The notes beneath the pieces were generated by a model. That model was not told the DNA's origin, searched no databases, and worked only from the letters and a program-made list of their open reading frames with translations. Positions 4,460 to 6,269 of a DNA stretch of 6,269 bases are shown one piece after another (position 1 is the first letter of the stretch; each line of letters begins with the position of its first letter). The translations under genes were made by a program, and so were the position numbers. Location: NCBI GenBank assembly GCA_014804565.1, contig JAAUZN010000022.1:4570-10838 (forward strand), read 5' to 3'. Source of the stretch: Lachnospiraceae bacterium. GTDB taxonomy: Bacteria > Bacillota > Clostridia > Lachnospirales > Lachnospiraceae.

Positions 4460-5761
4460 TTGTCAAATATTTTATTGACCCAGGATACAGGAAAGATCAT
4501 TGGTCCTGTAGCTAAATTATTGGGTTATATCATGGAAGGTATCTTCTATGTGATAGATAAAATAGGCATTCCTAACATTGGACTTGCTATTATTTTATTT
4601 ACTATTGTTATCTATCTTTTGTTGATGCCTCTTACGATCAAGCAGCAGAAATTTTCAAAGCTTTCTGCTAAAATGAATCCTGAATTACAGGCGATTCAGG
4701 CAAAATATAAGAACAAAAAAGATAATGACTCCATGATGGCTATGAATATGGAGACGAAGGCTGTCTATGCAAAATATGGAGTGTCTCCTTCCGGAAGCTG
4801 CGTGCAGCTTTTGATCCAGATGCCTATTCTGCTGGCTCTTTACCGCGTTATTTACAATATTCCTGCTTATGTCGGTAAAGTAAAAGAAGCATTTTTTCCT
4901 CTGGTTGATAAGCTTATTGCAGAGAATGGAAGCGTAGAGTTCATCCAGAATTTTTCTAACGCCCGCATGTATACGAAACAATTTGAAAATGAAAACTTTG
5001 TTGGCGGTGTTACCAGCTATGTACAGAATACCTTTGTAGATGTGTTGAATAAGGCTTCCAGTGCAGAGTGGATCAGCTTGAAAGAAAATTTTTCTAATCT
5101 TTCTTCTGATGTAGATCATACTTTATCCTTGCTTGATCAGTATAATAATTTTTTGGGATTGAGTATGTCAAATTCTCCTGCTTTTACCTTAAGTGAGGCG
5201 AGAGCTGCAGGATCTTTATTGATGATGATTTCAGCTCTTATTATTCCTATTTTAGCGGCAGTGACACAGTGGATCAATGTAAAATTGATGCCTCAACAGC
5301 CGACAAACACGGACAACGAGCAGCAAAATACCATGGTGCAGTCCATGAAAACCATGAATATGGTAATGCCTATTATGTCAGCAGTTTTCTGTTATACACT
5401 TCCCGCAGGTATGGGACTTTACTGGGTAGCCGGTGCAGTGGTCAGATCCATTCAGCAGGTTTTGATCAATAAGCATATCGATAAGATGGATCTTGATGAA
5501 GTGATCAAAAAGAATGAAGAAAAAGCCAAGAAAAAGATGGAAAAGGCTAATGCACAGGCGGAGCAGATGGCTGCTTATGCAAATATGAATACTAAAAAAG
5601 TAGGTATGGCTTCCAAAGCGATGGTTTCTACCATGAGTCAGGAAGAAAAAGATGAGATTGTTAAAAAGGCTACAGAGAATGCCGGCAAAAACGCAAAACC
5701 GGGCAGTATGATGGCAAAGGCAAACATGGTAAGAGATTATAATGAAAAGAACAATAAATAA
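4460..5761 (+). CDS. yidC: YidC/Oxa1-family membrane protein insertase
   Basis: This 433-residue insertase puts membrane proteins into the bilayer alone or with Sec. The start is TTG at 4460, set by a perfect AAGGAGG (4444-4450) 9 bases ahead. No lipoprotein signal cysteine is seen. Predicted layout: amphipathic helix (about 15-35), TM1 38-58, cytoplasmic charged hairpin 62-112, TM2 113-132, TM3 about 250-270, TM4 299-313 and TM5 317-335, including LPAGMGLYWVAGAVVRSIQQ. Two parts are large for the family: an outer loop of about 115 residues between TM2 and TM3, and a Lys/Met/Ala-rich cytoplasmic tail of about 95 residues. The latter may contact ribosomes or Jag. The groove arginine (SpoIIIJ Arg73) aligns with Tyr52 in FTIVIYLLLMPLTIKQQ. 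B. subtilis homologues have about 260 residues. The tail and loop look typical of Lachnospiraceae rather than damaged. Confidence 0.97.
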   Translation: MSNILLTQDTGKIIGPVAKLLGYIMEGIFYVIDKIGIPNIGLAIILFTIVIYLLLMPLTIKQQKFSKLSAKMNPELQAIQAKYKNKKDNDSMMAMNMETKAVYAKYGVSPSGSCVQLLIQMPILLALYRVIYNIPAYVGKVKEAFFPLVDKLIAENGSVEFIQNFSNARMYTKQFENENFVGGVTSYVQNTFVDVLNKASSAEWISLKENFSNLSSDVDHTLSLLDQYNNFLGLSMSNSPAFTLSEARAAGSLLMMISALIIPILAAVTQWINVKLMPQQPTNTDNEQQNTMVQSMKTMNMVMPIMSAVFCYTLPAGMGLYWVAGAVVRSIQQVLINKHIDKMDLDEVIKKNEEKAKKKMEKANAQAEQMAAYANMNTKKVGMASKAMVSTMSQEEKDEIVKKATENAGKNAKPGSMMAKANMVRDYNEKNNK

Positions 5762-5784
5762 TGGATTGGGAATGGAGGTAAAAA

Positions 5785-6269
5785 ATGGATTATATTGAAG
5801 TATCTGCAAAAACTGTTGATGATGCGATCACAGAGGCGTGTCAGAAATTTACCGTGACCAGTGATAAGTTAGAATATGAAGTAATAGAAGAAGGAAAATC
5901 AGGATTGCTTGGCATCGGTGCAAAACCTGCTGTCATTAAAGTAAGAGTAAAGTCTTCTGTAGAGGACAAGGCAAAGGATTTTCTCAAGGATGTATTTGAT
6001 GCTATGAATCTGACTGTAGTGGTGGATGTAAAATATAATGAAGAAGAGAGTACTATGGATGTTAATCTTTCCGGTGATGAGATGGGCATTTTGATCGGTA
6101 AGAGAGGACAGACTCTGGATTCTTTACAGTATCTGGTATCTTTGGTGGTAAATAAGGATACGGAGAATTATATCAGAGTAAAGGTAGATACAGAAAATTA
6201 TCGCAAGAGAAGAAAAGATACACTGGAAAATCTGGCTAAGAATATTTCTTATAAGGTAAAGAGAACTAA
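5785..6269 (+). CDS. jag: Jag/KhpB RNA-binding protein (3' end missing)
   Basis: The first 161 residues are present and the frame is still open at the window edge. The Jag N-terminal domain (about 1-53) reads MDYIEVSAKTVDDAITEAC through SGLLGIGAKPAVIKV. A type II KH domain (about 75-135) has the GxxG loop in GILIGKRGQTLDSLQYL (101-117). The R3H domain begins at ENYRKRRKDTLENLAKNISYKVKR, but its Arg-x3-His signature lies past the end. KhpB/Jag binds RNA, often with KhpA, and influences cell division and envelope functions in Firmicutes; in B. subtilis it is coupled to spoIIIJ (yidC). GGAGG (5774-5778) is 6 bases before the ATG, and only 23 bases separate it from yidC, so the two are surely co-transcribed. 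Confidence 0.96.
   Translation, partial: MDYIEVSAKTVDDAITEACQKFTVTSDKLEYEVIEEGKSGLLGIGAKPAVIKVRVKSSVEDKAKDFLKDVFDAMNLTVVVDVKYNEEESTMDVNLSGDEMGILIGKRGQTLDSLQYLVSLVVNKDTENYIRVKVDTENYRKRRKDTLENLAKNISYKVKRT

Noticed and set aside
5761..5781. Six-codon frame between yidC and jag
   Set aside because: It has no ribosome site of its own and is too short to separate from chance.
5378..5809. Minus-strand open frames opposite yidC (also 4685-5119)
   Set aside because: They are antisense to a convincing yidC, and their Cys/His/Phe-rich translations look like no protein family.
5841..6089. Minus-strand open frame opposite jag
   Set aside because: It is antisense to the conserved Jag N-terminal and KH domains.

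Overview
This window is the chromosomal replication origin neighbourhood of a low-GC, Gram-positive anaerobe. The most likely source is class Clostridia, family Lachnospiraceae or a close relative. The grounds are the AT-rich sequence, the divergent gene order recF-yaaA-dnaN-dnaA <- origin -> rpmH-rnpA-yidD-yidC-jag, the L34 N-terminus [10 protein letters not shown], and a long YidC with a large outer loop and charged tail. The family assignment is inference from remembered relatives; the origin identity is read directly from the sequence.

Left arm (minus strand): recF (5' end only, running off position 1), yaaA/rlbA, dnaN and dnaA are all transcribed leftwards, away from the origin. Between dnaN and dnaA lies a 298-base non-coding stretch (1515-1812). 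It holds DnaA boxes, an AT-rich unwinding tract, a row of trinucleotides that fits the DnaA-trio pattern of Bacillus subtilis, a candidate dnaN promoter, a 12-base direct repeat and a palindrome.

Centre: the 477-base stretch 3169-3645 between dnaA and rpmH is the second half of a bipartite oriC. It holds two perfect DnaA boxes (TTATCCACA), three near-consensus boxes on the opposite strand, a leftward dnaA promoter and a very strong rightward rpmH promoter.

Right arm (plus strand): rpmH (L34), a strong hairpin terminator or attenuator, rnpA (RNase P protein), yidD, yidC (membrane insertase, TTG start) and the 5' part of jag/khpB (KH-R3H RNA-binding protein, running off the end). yidD, yidC and jag follow closely and look like one transcription unit.

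The genes form the conserved origin toolkit. DnaA opens the origin, DnaN clamps the polymerase, RecF acts on stalled forks and gaps, L34 and RnpA serve translation and tRNA maturation, and YidD, YidC and Jag serve membrane protein insertion and its regulation. I see no mobile element, CRISPR array, toxin, defence or biosynthetic system, and nothing that amounts to a wholly new system. The most interesting signals are regulatory: the candidate trio-type unwinding element downstream of the dnaN promoter, DnaA-box-like sequences filling the gap between Shine-Dalgarno (SD) and start codon of both dnaA and dnaN, and a YidC whose conserved membrane-groove arginine appears to be a tyrosine.
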